A DNA stretch of 64,000 nucleotides from Streptacidiphilus anmyonensis (GTDB lineage Bacteria > Actinomycetota > Actinomycetes > Streptomycetales > Streptomycetaceae). Location: the NCBI RefSeq assembly GCF_000787855.1, contig NZ_BBPQ01000005.1:129971-193970 (forward strand), written 5' to 3'. A program made the position numbers and the translations under genes. Under the pieces are notes generated by a model. It saw only the letters and a program-made list of their open reading frames with translations. It searched no databases and was not told the origin of the DNA. This document shows, one piece after another, positions 32,673 through 41,266 of the stretch. Position 1 is the first letter of the stretch. The number at the start of each line of letters is the position of its first letter.

Positions 32673-32682
32673 TCAGCGCCGG
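32631..32682. repeat. 23-bp tandem duplication over the amidohydrolase stop
   Basis: Exact copies at 32631-32653 and 32654-32676 (starting CGCCGGAGGCTGCGG) plus a 6-bp partial third. The amidohydrolase stop (32673-32675) lies in the second copy. Confidence 0.8.
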
Positions 32683-34319
32683 TGGACGATCTCGCCGCCG
32701 ACCGTGGAGAGGTCGACGACCGTGTCGAGGATCTCGCGCGGGTCCGCGATCGCGAAGAGGTCGCGGGAGAGGAGCACCAGGTCCGCCTGCTTGCCGACGG
32801 TGATGGAGCCGAGCCGCTCGTCCAGGTGGTTGGCCCAGGCGCTGCCCATCGTGTAGCCGTGGATCGCCGTCGCGAGGTCGACGGTCTCCTCCGGCATCCA
32901 CGCGGGGCCACCCGCGGGCGCCTGCCGGGTCACCGCGGTGTAGAGGCCGACCATCGGGTCCATCTCGGCGACGTTCCAGTCGCTGGAGAACGCCAGCCGC
33001 GCGCCGGACGCGTGCAGCGTCCGCATCGGCCAGGCCTTGGTCCAGCGGTCCTTGCCGACGGCCTCCGCCCAGTCCTGGCCGGGTCCGGCGATGTCGGGGG
33101 CGCAGTGGCGGGGTTGCATGCAGGCGACGACGTCGAGTTCCGCGAAGCGGGCGACATCGGCGGGGTCGAGGCACTCGACGTGGACGACCTGGTGGCGGGA
33201 GTCGCGACGGCCGTTGACCGCGCGGGCGTGCTCGAAGGCGTCGAGGACCGTGCGGATCCCGCGGTCGCCCGTGGCGTGGACGAAGAGTTGGAAGCCCGCC
33301 GCGTCCAGCGCCGTGACGGTCGTCGCGAACTCCGCCGGCGGGTAGAACGTCTCGCCGCGGTGGTGGGCGTGGCCCGCGTACGGCTCCAACAGGGCGGCGG
33401 TGTGCGGCTCGACGACGTCGTCGATGTACAGCTTGAGCGGGCCGACGCGCATCCGGTCGCCGCCGTGGCGGCGTGCGGCCTCGGCGAACTCGGCGAGCTC
33501 CGCCTCGGTCGTGCCGCGCGGGTGGAAGAGCGCGGCGACCAGCCGGGAACGCAGCCGTCCCTCCGCGACCGCCCGCTCGAACAACTCCAGGTCGTCGAGG
33601 GAGTTCTGCGGCTCGACGACGGTCGTGATGCCGAACCCGGCCGCCAGGTCCAGGCTTTCGCACAGCCGCCGGTACTGGCGGTCCGGGTGCGCCCACGGGA
33701 CGCCGGCCGCGCGCAGCGCCCGGTGGCCGTCGCGGGAGAGGCCGCGTACGGCGAAGTCCGTGAGGAATCCGGTCGGTTCACCGGTCTCCGGGTTCTTCTG
33801 CACGGTGCCGTAGGCGGTCTGCCCGGTGTCCGCGTCGATGCCCAGGCGGCTCAGCGCGGCGGTGTTGAGCCAGGCCGTGTGCACGTCGTAGCTGAGGACG
33901 AGGGCCGGGCGGTCGCCGGTGAAGGCGTCGAGGTCGGCGGCGGTCGGCATGCGGCCGTCGGGGATCGCGGAGTAGTCGAAGGCCTCGGCCTCGACCCACT
34001 CCGCGTCCGGGTGGCGCTCCAGCCACGCGGCGATCCGCGCGCCGATCTCCTCCAGGCTTCGAGCGCCCGCGAGTTGGACGCAGGCGGCGTCGGAGCCGAG
34101 GCGGACGTGGTTGTGCGCGTCGATGAAGCCGGGGAGCAGCAGGCGGCCGCGGGCGTCGACCACCTCGGTGTCCTGGCCGCGCCAGGCGGTCCAGCCGTCC
34201 TCGGCGCCGACCCAGACGATCTCGCCGTCGCGGACGGCGACGGCCTCGGCGCGCGGGAGGTCGGGGTCGACCGTGTGGACGTGGGCGTTGTGGATGACCA
34301 GATCGGCGGGGCGGTTCAC
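32673..34319 (-). CDS. YtcJ-type metal-dependent amidohydrolase, module 2
   Basis: 548 residues from GTG 34319, which overlaps the permease stop by 4 nt. Metal ligands are intact: HNH in FIDAHNHVRLG, Lys in LKLYIDDVVEPHT, His in FVHATGDRG, His in VVHVECLD and Asp in FSSDWNVAEMD. This is the same amidohydrolase-3 group as the genes at 15650 and 39177, but clearly diverged around the active-site loops (SYDVHTAWLN versus other modules). It probably hydrolyses a C-N bond of the compound imported by the APC permease encoded just upstream. Confidence 0.87.
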   Translation of the reverse strand: MNRPADLVIHNAHVHTVDPDLPRAEAVAVRDGEIVWVGAEDGWTAWRGQDTEVVDARGRLLLPGFIDAHNHVRLGSDAACVQLAGARSLEEIGARIAAWLERHPDAEWVEAEAFDYSAIPDGRMPTAADLDAFTGDRPALVLSYDVHTAWLNTAALSRLGIDADTGQTAYGTVQKNPETGEPTGFLTDFAVRGLSRDGHRALRAAGVPWAHPDRQYRRLCESLDLAAGFGITTVVEPQNSLDDLELFERAVAEGRLRSRLVAALFHPRGTTEAELAEFAEAARRHGGDRMRVGPLKLYIDDVVEPHTAALLEPYAGHAHHRGETFYPPAEFATTVTALDAAGFQLFVHATGDRGIRTVLDAFEHARAVNGRRDSRHQVVHVECLDPADVARFAELDVVACMQPRHCAPDIAGPGQDWAEAVGKDRWTKAWPMRTLHASGARLAFSSDWNVAEMDPMVGLYTAVTRQAPAGGPAWMPEETVDLATAIHGYTMGSAWANHLDERLGSITVGKQADLVLLSRDLFAIADPREILDTVVDLSTVGGEIVHRR

Positions 34320-35824
34320 AGGATCTCCGAGCGTGCGGTGCTTGCGGTGCTTGCGGTGACGGCCTCGCCGACAGCGTCGGCGGTGGACGGCTCGGCCGGG
34401 CGTTCGTCAGCCGGGAGACTGAGCTGCCAGTGGGTGGCGGACCGCGGGCGCAGGTAGCAGAGCCAGTACACCGCGCCCGCGGCCAGGACGATGCCGGTGA
34501 CGATCAGGTCGTGCGCGGTCTGCTGCGTCAGCACGTAGGCCAGCGACGCGACGGTGACCACCGGCGCGACCGGCCACAGCGGCATCCGCCAGGCCCGGGT
34601 GGCCCGGTGGCGGCGGGTCCGCGCGGTGAGCGCGGCGACGCCGAGCAGCAGGTAGATGACCGCGACGACGACGCCGGTGAAGCCCAGCAGCGCGTTGATG
34701 TCGACGGCGAGAGCGAGGACGACGCCCGGCAGACCGATGCCGAGGGTGGCGACCCAGGGCGAGCCCCAACGCGGGTGGATCCGGCCCAGCGCCCGGTTGA
34801 CCGGGTCGGGCCAGGTGCGGTCGCGGGCGGAGGCGAACAGCACGCGGCCGTTCTGCAGCACCATCACGATGACGGCGTTGAGGATCGCGGCGGCGACGCA
34901 GAGGCTGACGAAGGTGCCGACGCCGGTGCCGGCCCAGGAGTCGACGATCGCGACCAGATCCCCCGCGGCCAGCTGGTCGGGTGAGCTGACGCCCAGACAG
35001 ATCGCGGTCACCGGGACGGTGATGACGACGACGCCCGCCAGCAGCGACCACAGCACGGTCCGGGAGACGGTGCGGCGCGGCTCGACGAGGTCCTCGGAGA
35101 GGTAGATCGCGGTGCCGAAGCCGTTGTAGGTGAACAGCGCGACGGCGAGACCGGAGACCAGCAGGGCGGCGGTCATCGGCGAGGTGTGGCCGTGGCCGTC
35201 GGGGACGCCGGCGTGCAGCAGGGTGGACAGGGGCTGCCTGGCGTGGGCGAAGCCGAGCACGCTGACGAGCGCGGCGGCCAGCATCTCGATGCCGAGGAAG
35301 AGCCCGGTGATCAGCGCGTTGGACTTGATGTCGAGCACGCCGACGCAGACCGCGATCAGCATCACCGCGGCGCCCGCGTAGCGGGCGTCGACGTGGACGA
35401 TCGAGCCGATGTAGTCGGCGGTGCCCAGCGCGATGATCGGCGGGATGACGACGAGCGAGACGATCGAGATGACGAAGACCAGCCAGCCGGTCATCCGGCC
35501 CAGCAGCTGCCCGACGATCGAGTACTCGCCGCCCGCACTCGGCACCAGCGTGCCGAGCTCCGCGTAGCACAGGCCGACGCCGAGGGAGAGGACGGCGGCG
35601 ATGAGCAGCGCCTGGACGGTGCCGCTGCCGAGGGTCATCAGCAGCGGCGGCACGACGATGAACAGGGACGAGGCGGGGGTGACGCAGGAGAGCGTCAACA
35701 TGACCGCGCCGAAGACGCCGAGTGATCTGGGCAGCTCGGCGGCTTCAGCGGGTGCTGGGGCCGGGGTGGGAGACGGCATCCGTATCGGGCTCTCTGCTGG
35801 ACGCGGACGGGGTGGTCCGGCCAT
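34316..35824 (-). CDS. APC-superfamily amino-acid/amine permease, module 2
   Basis: 502 residues from ATG 35824 (no clear ribosome site) or 487 from ATG 35779 (weak GAGAG). About 12 membrane helices follow a Pro/Ala-rich tail. TM1 has LTLSCVTPASSLFIVVPPLL, the family's broken first helix, and VPSAGGEYSIVGQLLG is the conserved TM2-3 loop of amino-acid/polyamine transporters. Coupled to the downstream amidohydrolase by a GTGA overlap. It is the second gene of a probable Lrp-permease-hydrolase operon. Confidence 0.87.
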   Translation of the reverse strand: MAGPPRPRPAESPIRMPSPTPAPAPAEAAELPRSLGVFGAVMLTLSCVTPASSLFIVVPPLLMTLGSGTVQALLIAAVLSLGVGLCYAELGTLVPSAGGEYSIVGQLLGRMTGWLVFVISIVSLVVIPPIIALGTADYIGSIVHVDARYAGAAVMLIAVCVGVLDIKSNALITGLFLGIEMLAAALVSVLGFAHARQPLSTLLHAGVPDGHGHTSPMTAALLVSGLAVALFTYNGFGTAIYLSEDLVEPRRTVSRTVLWSLLAGVVVITVPVTAICLGVSSPDQLAAGDLVAIVDSWAGTGVGTFVSLCVAAAILNAVIVMVLQNGRVLFASARDRTWPDPVNRALGRIHPRWGSPWVATLGIGLPGVVLALAVDINALLGFTGVVVAVIYLLLGVAALTARTRRHRATRAWRMPLWPVAPVVTVASLAYVLTQQTAHDLIVTGIVLAAGAVYWLCYLRPRSATHWQLSLPADERPAEPSTADAVGEAVTASTASTARSEIL

Positions 35825-35938
35825 TAGAGGGCAGGCGAAAAGACGGCGTCAAGGCTCGCTAGAGAGGGAATTGCAGGCTTTTTGCCATGCTGCCTGCGAT
35901 TCATTCGAGAAGTACGCCTTGCCCCACGAAATCGCCCG

Positions 35939-36898
35939 TCAGATGGGCGAAATCTGCGCGTAGTCCTCCTTGACGATCTCCAGGTGGACCCAGCTCTCGG
36001 AGCGGACCGCGCCCGGGAGTGCCCGCAGCCGGTCGAGGGTCGCCAGCAGCCGGGCCCGGTCGGGCGCGTCCACCCCGCAGACCAGGTCGAACCGCCCGTG
36101 CCCGGTCATCACGAAGTTGACGCCCTCGATCGCCGCCGCGGCCGCGGCGACCGAACCGGCGTCCGCCTCCACGCCGATCCCGATCCCGGCCGCCTCGCGC
36201 ACGCCCACCGCCGCCGACGCGACCAGGCCGGTGACGTGCACCGCGCCGGAGTCGATCAGGCGCAGCACCCGGGCGCGGGTGGCGGCCTGGGAGAGGCCGA
36301 CGCGCTCGGCCAGGTCGGTGTAGCTCGTCCGGCCGTCGCGCTGGAGCAGCGCGAGCAACGCGCGGTCGCGTTCATCGGGAGCCGGCGTCGCGGCGCGTTC
36401 CCGGGCGGGCGCCTCGCGGCCGCCCGGCGAGGACGCGGAGGACGCGGAGGAGGCCGAGGAGGCCCAGTTCGACGAGTAGGCCTCCTTGACCAACTCGACG
36501 CAGCGGACCACCTCGATGCCGCGCACCTGCGGCGCGGACCGGATCGCCGCGAGCTCGACGTCGAGCGCGGCGGCGTCGCGGGCGCGGACGTCCGCGACGA
36601 GCTGACGCCGTCCGGCCGTGCGGGACAGGAACATCACCGCGTCCCGCCCGGCCAGGACGCGCGCGGCGGCGGCGCTGTCGCCCACCGCCTCGACGGAGAC
36701 GTGCGCGAGCGCGCCGAGCCCGACCACCTCGGGCGCGACGATCCCGACGACGCGCACCTCCCGCCGGTCCAGCAGCCGCTGCACGCGCGCCCGCGCGGCC
36801 TCCCGGGAGATCCCGACCTCGTTCGCCAGCTCCTGGAAGCTGGCCCGCCCGTCGCGTTGCAGGGCGGCGACGAGTGCGGCGTCGGTGGCGTCGAGCAT
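35939..36898 (-). CDS. Double-domain Lrp/AsnC-family regulator, module 2
   Basis: 319 residues containing two complete Lrp/AsnC units. HTH-1 is LVAALQRDGRASFQELANEVGISREAARARV (shown by QELANEVGISREAARARV) and HTH-2 is SYTDLAERVGLSQAATRARV. Each is followed by a RAM-like ligand domain, and a Ser/Ala/Pro linker of about 30 residues joins them near 142-175. Normal Lrp proteins are about 150 residues; a fused pair acts as a built-in dimer with two possibly different ligand sites. The APC permease follows 114 bp downstream on the same strand. Ligand is likely an amino-acid-like molecule. Confidence 0.88.
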   Translation of the reverse strand: MLDATDAALVAALQRDGRASFQELANEVGISREAARARVQRLLDRREVRVVGIVAPEVVGLGALAHVSVEAVGDSAAAARVLAGRDAVMFLSRTAGRRQLVADVRARDAAALDVELAAIRSAPQVRGIEVVRCVELVKEAYSSNWASSASSASSASSPGGREAPARERAATPAPDERDRALLALLQRDGRTSYTDLAERVGLSQAATRARVLRLIDSGAVHVTGLVASAAVGVREAAGIGIGVEADAGSVAAAAAAIEGVNFVMTGHGRFDLVCGVDAPDRARLLATLDRLRALPGAVRSESWVHLEIVKEDYAQISPI

Positions 36899-36916
36899 GG
36901 AGTCTCCCCGGGAGGG

Positions 36917-37534
36917 CTAAGCCGTGGCGGTGGGCACGAGCGCGCGGACGTGGTCCAGGAAGGCCGTGAGAGCGATCTCGAACGCCTGGTCCGCGCGGCC
37001 GGGGCCGGGGACCGCCGCGAGGGCCTGGGCCAGCAGGGGCGTGGAACCGTCCGGGTTGGGCTGCCACATGATCTCGGGGGCGGCGAGGTCGAGTGCCGAG
37101 CCCAGCACGATGTTCTCCATCGCGGTGATCACGGGCATCACCGACTCCAGCGCGAACCCCGCCTCCAGCAGCGTCGCCACGCCCTGCTCGTACTGCGCGA
37201 GCACCTCGGGGGCGGCGATCTGAGACGTCGTCAACAGCGGGATGGCGCGCGGATGGGCGGCGAACGCGGCGCGGTAGGAGCGGGCCCACGCCTCCAGGGC
37301 GAGGTCCCAGGGCCGCAGTTCGAGCGTGGACGCGTCGATGTCCTCCGCGATGCGGACACGCAGCAGTTCGACGATCCCGGCACGGCCCTCGACGTGGTGG
37401 TAGACGGAGGCGGTCTGCACGCCGAGGCGGCGGGCGATCTTGGGGACGCTGAAGTCGCCCTCGGCGTCGACCAGGTCGAGCGCGGTCGCGGCGATCCGCT
37501 CCCTGTCGAGCAGGGCCTTGCTGGGTCGCCCCAT
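36917..37534 (-). CDS. TetR-family regulator, module 3
   Basis: 205 residues from ATG 37534 with GGAGGGGATC upstream. The HTH is RIAATALDLVDAEGDFSVPKIARRLGVQTASVYHHVEGR (about 11-49; key elements IARRLGVQTASVYHH). The C-terminal domain resembles TetR_C of the tetracycline-repressor type. Divergent from the module 3 APC permease, with an AAACC/GGTTT dyad between them. Its stop is 18 bp from the Lrp start, so TetR and Lrp may share a transcript, tying modules 2 and 3 together. Confidence 0.87.
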   Translation of the reverse strand: MGRPSKALLDRERIAATALDLVDAEGDFSVPKIARRLGVQTASVYHHVEGRAGIVELLRVRIAEDIDASTLELRPWDLALEAWARSYRAAFAAHPRAIPLLTTSQIAAPEVLAQYEQGVATLLEAGFALESVMPVITAMENIVLGSALDLAAPEIMWQPNPDGSTPLLAQALAAVPGPGRADQAFEIALTAFLDHVRALVPTATA

Positions 37535-37604
37535 GGCGGATCCCCTCCGCGTGATCGGGAAATTCGGGTCTTCCCAGAGCGTATCCGTGCGGTCTAAGGT
37601 GCCA

Positions 37605-37625
37605 AAACCATCAAGCTTTAGGTTT
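37605..37625. promoter_or_regulatory. Probable TetR operator, module 3
   Basis: AT-rich dyad AAACC-N11-GGTTT centred on AAGCTT, between the divergent TetR and APC permease starts and about 30 bp before the permease ATG. Confidence 0.5.
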
Positions 37626-37653
37626 ATCGGCCGCGCCGCAGAAGGGCACCCCC

Positions 37654-39144
37654 ATGACTGAAACCTCCGACTCGGCCAGAGCCACCGACGCCGCCCCCAC
37701 CCTCCGCCGGGGCACCCTCGGCACCGCCGACATCGCCTTCTTCGTGGTCTCCGCCGCCGCGCCGCTCACGGTGATGGCCGGGGTCGCCCCGCTCGCCCTG
37801 CTGATCGGCGGCATCGGCGCCCCCGCGGCCTACCTCGCCGCGGGCATCACGCTCGCGGTCTTCGCCGTCGGGTTCACCACCATGAGCCGGCACGTCCGCC
37901 ACGGCGGCGGCTTCTACGCCTACATCACCCGCGGGCTCGGCCGCCCGGCCGGCTTCGGCGCGGCGCTGCTGGCACTGCTCGGCTACCTGGCGATGAACAT
38001 CGGCGTCTACGGGCTGCTCGGCTCAGCGACCCACGACACGCTCGCGTCGCTCACGGGCTGGAACGTGCCGTGGCCTGTGCTCGCGCTGACCGGCGTCGCC
38101 GTCATCTGGTTCGGGGGCTTCCGGTCGATCGACTTCGGCGCCAAGGTGCTCGGCGTCCTGCTGCTCGCCGAGACCGCGATCCTGGTGCTGCTCGCCGTGG
38201 CCGTGCTGGCCAAGGGCGGCGCGCACGGCCTCTCGCTCAGCGCGTTCGCGCCGAGCCGGATGACGGCGGGAGGCATGCCCGGCGTGCTGGCCATGGCCTT
38301 CGCCGCGTTCACCGGCTTCGAGTCCACCGTCATCTACCGCCGCGAGGCCCGGGATCCGGCGCGCAGCATCCCGCGCGCCACCTACATCGCCGTCGCCTTC
38401 CTGGGCCTCTTCTACGCCTTCATCGTCTGGACCGTCATCCAGGCCTACGGCGACCGGCAGGTCGTCGCGGCTGCGGCCAAGGACCCCACCGGGCTGTTCT
38501 TCTCCGCCATCAGCGGCTACGTCGGCCCGTGGGCCGCCGACGTGATGCACGTGCTGATCGTCACCAGCCTCCTCGCCTCCCTGCTCGCCTTCCACAACGC
38601 CACCAACCGCTACGTCCTGGCCATGGCGGAGGAGGGCGTGCTGCCCGCCTCGCTCGGGCGGATCCACCCCAGGCACCGCTCGCCCTACGTCGCGGGCGTC
38701 GCGCAGACCGTGCTGGCCGTCGTGGTCGTCGTCGCCTTCGCCGCCGCCGGGGCGGACCCGTACACGCAGTTGCTGCTGTGGGTGAACACCCCCGGCATGC
38801 TGGCGCTCGTCGCGCTCCAGCTGCTCGCGGCCGTCGCCGTTCCGCTGTACTTCCGCCGCGTCTCCCACGGCGAGGGACCGCTGCGCACGGTCGTCGCCCC
38901 GGCCGTCGCCACGCTGCTGCTGGGCGCGGCGCTGTGGCTGGTGGTCGCGAACATCAACCTGCTCACCGGTGCCTCGTCCACCGTCGACCTGACGCTGATC
39001 CTGCTCGTCCCGGCCGCCTTCGCGGCAGGCCTCGGCTACGCGCTGCGGGTGCGCGCCAGCAGGCCGCGCGTCTACGAGCGGTTCGCCGCCGAGCCTACGG
39101 CGGAGCCCGGCGAGGAGCCCGCTCTCGCCCCCGCCACTTCCTGA
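37654..39144 (+). CDS. APC-superfamily amino-acid permease, module 3
   Basis: 496 residues with about 12 membrane helices. GTADIAFFVVSAAAPLTVMAGVAP forms the broken TM1, and RHGGGFYAYITRGLGRPAGF the conserved TM2-3 loop, shown by GGGFYAYITRGLG. FTGFESTVIYRREARDP is the TM6-7 region typical of amino-acid permeases. Start ATG 37654 follows AAGGGCACCCCC. It is only distantly similar to the module 2 permease. Its stop is 32 bp before the module 3 amidohydrolase. Confidence 0.88.
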   Translation: MTETSDSARATDAAPTLRRGTLGTADIAFFVVSAAAPLTVMAGVAPLALLIGGIGAPAAYLAAGITLAVFAVGFTTMSRHVRHGGGFYAYITRGLGRPAGFGAALLALLGYLAMNIGVYGLLGSATHDTLASLTGWNVPWPVLALTGVAVIWFGGFRSIDFGAKVLGVLLLAETAILVLLAVAVLAKGGAHGLSLSAFAPSRMTAGGMPGVLAMAFAAFTGFESTVIYRREARDPARSIPRATYIAVAFLGLFYAFIVWTVIQAYGDRQVVAAAAKDPTGLFFSAISGYVGPWAADVMHVLIVTSLLASLLAFHNATNRYVLAMAEEGVLPASLGRIHPRHRSPYVAGVAQTVLAVVVVVAFAAAGADPYTQLLLWVNTPGMLALVALQLLAAVAVPLYFRRVSHGEGPLRTVVAPAVATLLLGAALWLVVANINLLTGASSTVDLTLILLVPAAFAAGLGYALRVRASRPRVYERFAAEPTAEPGEEPALAPATS

Positions 39145-39176
39145 CCGACCCTCACCCTGCCTCGAAGGAGCATGCA

Positions 39177-40778
39177 TTGTCCTCCGCACCGGACATCATC
39201 GTCCTCGCCGCCCGCGTCCACACCCTCTCCCCCGGCGCCGCGCCCGTCACCGCCGTCGCCGTCAAGGACGGCCTGATCAGCGCCGTCGGCGACGCGGCCG
39301 ACGCCCGCGCCTGGCGCGGGCCCGGCACGGAGGTGGTCGACCTCGGCGACGCCACCCTGGCACCGGGTCTGACGGACGGTCACAGTCACCCCGTGCTCGG
39401 CCTCGAGATGGCCACCGGCGTCGACCTCTCCGCCGTGCGCGACCTCGACGGTCTGCACGCTGCGCTGGCCGGCGCGGAACGCGTCGACGGATGGGTCGTC
39501 GGCTGGGGCCTGGACCACAACGTCTTCGCCGGTCGTCCCGTCCACCGCCAGCACCTTGAGGCCGCGCTCGGCCCCGACACACCCGCCTTCGTCCGCCTCT
39601 ACGACGGCCATTCGGCGCTGGTCAGCGGCGCGGCCCTGCGGATCGCGGGCCTGGACGGGCCCAGGGAGTTCGCGCAGCGCGCGCTCGTCGTCTGCGACAC
39701 GGACGGCGCCCCGACCGGGCACCTGATCGAGCACGCCGCGATGGACCTCGTGGTCGCCGTGATGCCGCGCCGCCCGCTCGCCGAGCGCCGCGAGACGCTG
39801 CTCGCGCTGCTCTCCGGCATGGCCGCGACCGGCCTGACCGGCGCCCATGTCATGGACGCGGGCGGCGACGTGCTGGAGTTGCTGCGCGGCGTCGAGGACG
39901 GCCACGAGCTGCCGCTGCGGCTCCGGTTGGCCCCGTGGTGCATGCCCGGGACCGACAAGGAGGGCCTGGAGGAGCTGGTCGCGCTCCAGCGCGAGGCCGG
40001 TCGCAACTGGCTCGTCGGCGGCGTGAAGTTCTTCATGGACGGCACCGTCGAGGGCGGCACCGCGTGGCTGGAGCACCCCGACTGCCACGGCCAGAGCCGC
40101 GACAGCTTCTGGCTCGACCCGGAGGCGTACACGGCGGCCGTCCACCGCCTGCACGCCGCCGGAGTGCGCACCGCCACCCACGCGATCGGCGACGCCGGGG
40201 TCCGCCACGTCCTCGACACCGTCGAGGCGCTGGGCGCGGACGGCCGGATGCGGCACCGGGTCGAGCACATCGAGACGCTCCCCTACGACCAGGCCGTCCG
40301 CTTCCGGCAGACGGGCGTGATCGCCTCCATGCAGCCGACCCACTCCGCGTACACGCGCGCCGACCACACCGACCAGTGGTCGCTCAGGCTCGGGCGGGAG
40401 CGCGCCGAACGCGCCTGGATCTGCCGCACCTTGCGCGACTCCGGCGCGGTGCTGGCGCTCGGCTCGGACTGGCCGATCGCCCACTTCGACGCCCGCGGAA
40501 TCCTCGCCTACGCCCAACTGCGCCGCCACGCGGGCGCCGACACCCCGCCCGTCGCCCCCGACCAGGCGCTCACCCCGCTGATGGCCTTGGAGGGCTACAC
40601 CACGCATGCGGCCCTCGCCGCCGGCGAACCGGACACCACCGGCCGCATCGCCCCGGGCCTGCGCGCGGACCTCACCGCCTTCACCCTCGACCCGTTGACC
40701 ACCGAGCCGGACGAACTGGCCGAAACGGCGGTGCCGTTGACGATGTCCCACGGCAAGGTCACCCACCGCACGAGCTGA
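39177..40778 (+). CDS. YtcJ-type metal-dependent amidohydrolase, module 3
   Basis: 533 residues from TTG 39177 with GAAGGAG six nucleotides upstream; an ATG at 39172 is out of frame. Metal ligands: HSH in LTDGHSHPVLG, Lys in VKFFMDGTVEGGT, His in THAIGDAGVR, His in VEHIETLPY and Asp in LGSDWPIAHFD. The third member of the amidohydrolase-3 set in this window. It forms a permease-hydrolase operon controlled in all likelihood by the divergent TetR protein. Substrate not known. Confidence 0.87.
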   Translation: MSSAPDIIVLAARVHTLSPGAAPVTAVAVKDGLISAVGDAADARAWRGPGTEVVDLGDATLAPGLTDGHSHPVLGLEMATGVDLSAVRDLDGLHAALAGAERVDGWVVGWGLDHNVFAGRPVHRQHLEAALGPDTPAFVRLYDGHSALVSGAALRIAGLDGPREFAQRALVVCDTDGAPTGHLIEHAAMDLVVAVMPRRPLAERRETLLALLSGMAATGLTGAHVMDAGGDVLELLRGVEDGHELPLRLRLAPWCMPGTDKEGLEELVALQREAGRNWLVGGVKFFMDGTVEGGTAWLEHPDCHGQSRDSFWLDPEAYTAAVHRLHAAGVRTATHAIGDAGVRHVLDTVEALGADGRMRHRVEHIETLPYDQAVRFRQTGVIASMQPTHSAYTRADHTDQWSLRLGRERAERAWICRTLRDSGAVLALGSDWPIAHFDARGILAYAQLRRHAGADTPPVAPDQALTPLMALEGYTTHAALAAGEPDTTGRIAPGLRADLTAFTLDPLTTEPDELAETAVPLTMSHGKVTHRTS

Positions 40779-40805
40779 CGGCCTCACGGCCGCAGGCGTC
40801 CTGGT

Positions 40806-41174
40806 TCAGCCGCCGACCGGTGACAATCGTCGGGTGATCCGGTCGAACAGCTCCGTCAGCGGCTCGCTCACTTCGCGGCCGAACTCGGTCAGGCCGTAGG
40901 TGACCTGAGGGGGCGTGGTCGGCTCGACCTTCCGCCAGACCAGGTCGTCCCGGACCAAGGCCCGCAGAGTCTGGGCCAGCATCTTCTCACTGATGCCCTG
41001 GATGCTCTCGCGCAGCTCGAAGAAGCGCAGTTCGCTGCCCCGCAGGGAGATCAGCACCCAGACGCCCCATCTGCTGGTGACGTGGTCGACCACGTCACGC
41101 GCCGGGCAGTCGGTGTGAAACACGTCATACCGGCTGCCCCCTTCGGTCCCCCTGTGCTGCACCCCTCCCGGCAT
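40806..41174 (-). CDS. HxlR-family regulator
   Basis: 122 residues. The winged helix includes VVDHVTSRWGVWVLISLRGSELRFFELRESIQGISEKMLAQTL (landmarks RWGVWVL, FFELRESI, ISEKMLAQTLRALVRD). A cysteine just before the first helix (HTDCPARDV) is where HypR/YodB-type members carry their redox-sensing thiol. Divergent from an NmrA-like NAD(P)-binding gene, the usual HxlR pairing, with TTACC/GGTA dyads in between. It probably senses electrophiles or oxidants. Confidence 0.88.
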   Translation of the reverse strand: MPGGVQHRGTEGGSRYDVFHTDCPARDVVDHVTSRWGVWVLISLRGSELRFFELRESIQGISEKMLAQTLRALVRDDLVWRKVEPTTPPQVTYGLTEFGREVSEPLTELFDRITRRLSPVGG

Positions 41175-41184
41175 GTCATGAGCT

Positions 41185-41206
41185 TACCTCCAGGTATGTC
41201 CTTACC
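41185..41206. promoter_or_regulatory. HxlR-type operator
   Basis: Palindrome TACCT-CC-AGGTA (41185-41196) followed by an interlocking GGTA-N6-TACC dyad (41193-41206) in the divergent gap between HxlR and the NmrA-like gene. Confidence 0.65.
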
Positions 41207-41266
41207 GAGAGTGAGCCCATCCTCCTAACGTCCGAGCCACCGAGGACATCTGACGAGGAGCCCATC

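Noticed and set aside
38070..39176. Long open frame running in front of the module 3 amidohydrolase, which would make a 902-residue protein
   Set aside because: This part is the shifted frame of the APC permease and is Arg/Pro/Ala-rich; the real gene starts at TTG 39177 with GAAGGAG upstream.
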